Part shown: positions 23,224-25,860 of the stretch, in pieces
How the letters are laid out: each line of letters begins with the position of its first letter
How positions within the stretch are numbered: the first letter of the stretch is position 1
The notes under the pieces: model-generated
Databases searched by the model: none
Told to the model about the DNA's origin: nothing
The model's input: only the letters and a program-made list of their open reading frames with translations
Assembly: GCA_920105805.1 (NCBI GenBank)
Contig: CAKKTI010000315.1
Location: forward strand, 1 to 25,860
DNA length: 25,860 bases
DNA from: Condylostoma magnum
Lineage: Eukaryota > Ciliophora > Heterotrichea > Heterotrichida > Condylostomatidae
Direction: 5' to 3'
Made by a program: the position numbers and the translations under genes

Positions 23224-24411
23224 CTAACTAAATAGGAACTCTTCAAACTCATCTAGGCTATTGAAATATCGACTATTTCCATCAATTGACTGAGGATTCA
23301 TGAATTTTTCTTATGCTTATTTGATTTGGGAAAACTAACTTGCATGAAGAGGAATCCCGCAGTTGTAGTTCAACTCTTATGCATTCGGATGTTCTCTTAC
23401 AAGTTTATAGATACTTTGATGACATAATTCAGATGCATAAGGATAATCGTCACAGTCAATTTACCACATTACTTTGTCTAATATAGTGTTTAAAGTATCA
23501 TTATTTTTTCTTCTTAGTTCTTCACTCATGCTGATCACCTACTATCTTTCCTCATGATATATACGATTACTCAATATTTATAATTTCCTTTGGTATTTTA
23601 CAGGGCATCCTCCCACATAAACCCCGCATACTTTGATATTATCGCCTGTATTAATCAAAATAGGACTTCCAGACATAGCGGAAGTCGTTGAGTTACTTAT
23701 ATCTATTGTGGTATTGTCTGATCCTGTATTAATAACACACCCGGATGATACTATTTTCTAATTTCCCCCAAAAAATACACTTTAGATAGTATCCCATTGA
23801 TTTGGCCGACCTCTTAAGATAGGGGCGATATAGTCCTTATTTCATTCATCTAACATAGGATAGCCAATAACATCAGTACAGCTATTCGTTTATACCTCCT
23901 CTTAATTAGCTATTTCCAAGTAATACTTCTTAAATTTATTTGGATTATAATCCCTTGTTGTAATAATGCATAAAGCTACATCATTTGCTAGGACATAGCT
24001 ACAATTATTATGACTTTTTATCTTTTTATTTAAGTCGGAAAAGATTTTAACTGGTATAATATTGAAGCCAGTTTGAATTCCCAAAGGTCTACTTAATTAA
24101 AAGGATGCAAGTTTTCCAGTTGTCTTTTCATCTTTTATTGAATTATAAAAACAGTGAGCTGCTGATAAGGCTAGCCCTACTATTCTTTCGTTGTGTAAAA
24201 AGTACTTATAGTCTTTAGCCGCTAGCAGAAAAAATGTTCCTCCATGGGTACATCCAACTTTTATGCTGTTTAAGTTATCATTTTCATCAAGAAGACGAGT
24301 ATATGAGCCTGTAAAGAAGCCCTATTCGTTTCCTTATCCTGTTAGATACCCTCCGAATCCGCTAAACATTATATCATAATAAGGGGGGTAGCTCCAGTTA
24401 AATTCTGCCAT
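23224..24411 (-). CDS. Trypsin-like serine protease (S1 fold), copy 2
   Basis: The 395-residue paralogue of the gene at 20110-21300 begins MAEFNWSYPPYYDIMFSGFG and is one codon shorter. The triad is kept: His in LSAAHCF, Asp in NDVALCII (matching the classical NDIAL better than copy 1), Ser in AMSGSPIL. The N-terminal half differs at many residues (for example TTRDYNPNKF against TTSADNPNKF, and a rewritten strand after KLASFQ), but the frame is preserved: the single length change is a multiple of three. The C-terminal ~210 codons are identical at DNA level. Preserved frame with amino-acid change suggests both copies are functional. Stop TAG 23224-23226. Confidence 0.83.
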
Positions 24412-24798
24412 TTATAAGTAGTTAGCAACTGTAAACATCCTTTAAGTAATGCTTTATAGTATGTATCAATCTATTGTGATTGATGAAAAGGATAAAAAAT
24501 AATTAATTAGAGTTGCATGCATGGAAAGTGAGAAATTTAAAACTGTTTCAATATACAGTAATTCAAGAATTCTATGTAATATGCTATATTTTAAGGCTTG
24601 TTATAGCTGATGAATTGAAATCCATAAATAAAATCAACAATTTATTTCTATTTATAACCTTAGTTTTCATGATTAACAATATATTTAGTTTTTCATTAGT
24701 TAATCATACATTTGCTTACTTATCTATTATTTAACTTAAAGCATAATAGGCATCAATTCATCTTTTATTAATAAGTACTTTGTAAGAAAAGAATATCA
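24412..24798. other. Upstream flank of protease copy 2 (repeat of 21301-21690)
   Basis: This is homologous to the flank of copy 1, with scattered substitutions and short indels. A reading frame beginning MHAWKVRNLKLFQYTVIQEF (24513-24734, +) is open with ordinary stops but is not preserved in the other flank, where a 2-nt length change breaks it. I regard it as chance. It probably contains the promoter of protease copy 2. Confidence 0.5.
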
Positions 24799-25567
24799 GT
24801 TATAATTTACAAGGTATTTTATAAGAACAAGTATGCCGTGATGAGGATTTACTTAATATTGTTTATTTGAACAAATAAGGAACTAGTAATTAAACTCTTT
24901 TGAGTTTCAGTAAAGAATAGAGATAGTAATTTGCCCTTTGAATCAGGATACAGTAGTATTTGAGTTAATGAGTCTGCTTATGAAACAAGTTAAACTTAGT
25001 AGAATTAACCTTTTTAATGCCACCTATTGTTATAGGAAATCCAGAGAATTAAATTTCCTGTATTTTCAGTTTTATAAGTAAGGCACTTTGATATTGATTA
25101 ACAAACTCTGGGAAATTAGTAATATTTTGATATAAGAGAAAGCTTTATAATTATTTGAAAGGCTAACAATAAACTAAGAAATGCAAATTATAAGAGTTTT
25201 ATAATGTAAATAAAGAGTAAATTGATAGGAACAGTCTCTATCAACAGATAAAAAACAACTTTAGATAAAAGGAAGTGACTTTAGTATTATGCACTCCTAA
25301 TTATATAGGAGCAAATTATCCAATACAAATAACACAATATAATCTAAACTTCAATAACAATATGCATTTATTAAAAGCTTGATATATGACTCTATACCTG
25401 CATATGGCTTATAAGAGTAGTAAATATCAAAATATGCATAATAATAAAGCTCCAGTATTAAATGAAAGAGTACAAGGTTTATACTCAATGAAAGAGTTGA
25501 TTTGAGAGCATAGTTCAAATGATGTTATTCTCAAATAGTTAATGATTATATATCCATTTGAGATAAG
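24799..25567 (+). pseudogene. Decayed tubby-like gene fragment, copy C
   Basis: This is the third, most eroded copy of the 5'-truncated tubby segment, 3098 bp after copy B at matching sites (GTTATAATTT at 24799 and 21701). Shared landmarks include TTTGAATCAGGATACAGTAG, ATTGTTATAGGAAATCCAGA and AATAATAAAGCTCCAGT. It has many frame-changing indels and no usable start, so it is not coding. Confidence 0.75.
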
Positions 25568-25764
25568 CGAGACTATAGATAAAATATAAAGCTCAAATAG
25601 CCTTGCACAACCTGCATTTAAACTATAAAAACTTATAAAATATGATGCAGAAACAACTTATGTGATAAGGAAAAGATAAGAATAAAGATTAGAGAGTTTG
25701 TAAGGATAATAATCCTAAAAAACACCTATTGAATAACTGCTTTTGAGAGAGAATTGATTTGATC
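25568..25764 (+). pseudogene. Decayed copy of gene X, copy C, cut off by the telomere
   Basis: The segment starts with GAGACTATAGATAAA (gene X near 19449) and jumps by a large deletion to the AGCTCAAATAGCC...CTGCATTTAAA region. It continues to GAGAGAGAATTGATTTGATC, which matches 19834-19853 with one change. Telomere repeats begin at exactly this point, so the 3' part of X and a third protease are missing. Confidence 0.7.
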
Positions 25765-25860
25765 AAGGGTGTAAGGGTGTAAGGGTGTAAGGGTGTAAGG
25801 GTGTAAGGGTGTAAGGGTGTAAGGGTGTAAGGGTGTAAGGGTGTAAGGGTGTAAGGGTGT
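25765..25860 (+). repeat. Telomere: 12 perfect copies of AAGGGTGT
   Basis: Ninety-six nucleotides consist of exactly twelve AAGGGTGT units running to the window edge. The G-rich strand reads 5' to 3' toward the end, as at a chromosome right end. Written from another base, the G-strand is TGTAAGGG and the C-strand CCCTTACA. It differs by one base from the CCCTAACA repeat I recall for Stentor and Blepharisma. Confidence 0.95.

Larger units (their letters stand above)
18011..25764. repeat. Subtelomeric tandem duplication, about 2.3 copies of a 3.1-3.7 kb unit
   Basis: Unit A (about 18011-21690) contains tubby from codon ~136, gene X, the - strand protease and its upstream flank. Unit B (about 21701-24798) repeats the same order, and unit C (about 24799-25764) is partial. 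The A-to-B offset is 3690 bp at the left edge of the tubby part and 3114 bp through the protease, because the tubby copy has lost sequence. The B-to-C offset is 3098 bp. The left breakpoint lies inside the tubby ORF. Confidence 0.9.

Noticed and set aside
24513-24734. Plus-strand hydrophobic ORF of 73 codons in the protease flank
   Set aside because: The homologous flank at 21.4-21.65 kb has an indel that breaks the frame, so there is no sign of protein-level constraint.

Overview
The window is the end of a ciliate macronuclear chromosome, most likely from a heterotrich that uses the Condylostoma-type genetic code. Nearly every long gene is interrupted by TAA, TAG and TGA in frame. At conserved sites TAA and TAG fall where the family has Gln, and TGA falls where it has Trp: the HPW of an AGC kinase, the S5 Trp of a CNBD channel, the conserved Trp of tubby. 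The same three codons also end genes: TAG after the SRGDDF end of MetAP2, TGA after the FACE end of tubby, TAA after PIG-C. The right edge is 12 perfect copies of the 8-mer AAGGGTGT (G-strand TGTAAGGG), which resembles the TGTTAGGG telomere I recall for Stentor and Blepharisma. All translations below read TAA/TAG as Gln and TGA as Trp until the terminal stop.

Layout. At 1-2129, + strand genes: the 3' end of an unrecognised gene with a candidate 14-nt intron, a BLUF-like protein, a tandem CCCH (TTP-like) RNA-binding protein and a tiny ORF. At 2368-6371, - strand: a Cys-rich, possibly acylated small protein, and a very large fusion of fatty acyl-CoA reductase with a GPAT/DHAPAT-like acyltransferase (FARAT, ether-lipid synthesis) whose acyltransferase motifs look degenerate. 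At 6462-8933, +: a cyclic-nucleotide-binding voltage-gated-type channel. At 9172-9654, -: an SR splicing factor (RRM, CCHC knuckle, RS tail). From 9834 to 20104, nine + strand genes follow head to tail with only 1-31 nt between them: PIG-C, MetAP2, an N-myristoylation-type AGC kinase, an ataxin-10-like protein, an unknown, C1D, a hinderin-like coiled-coil protein, a tubby-like protein and an unknown membrane protein (called X here). No common pathway joins these genes; extreme compactness does.

The last 7.8 kb is subtelomeric. The segment from codon ~136 of tubby through gene X and a - strand trypsin-like protease was tandemly duplicated. The protease survives as two intact paralogues, 797 bp of which is identical base for base. 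The tubby and X copies are 5'-truncated and decayed. A third partial copy is cut off by the telomere.

Limits: all reading was by eye, with no searches. Three-way-ambiguous stop codons make some 3' ends uncertain, and alternatives are stated for each gene.
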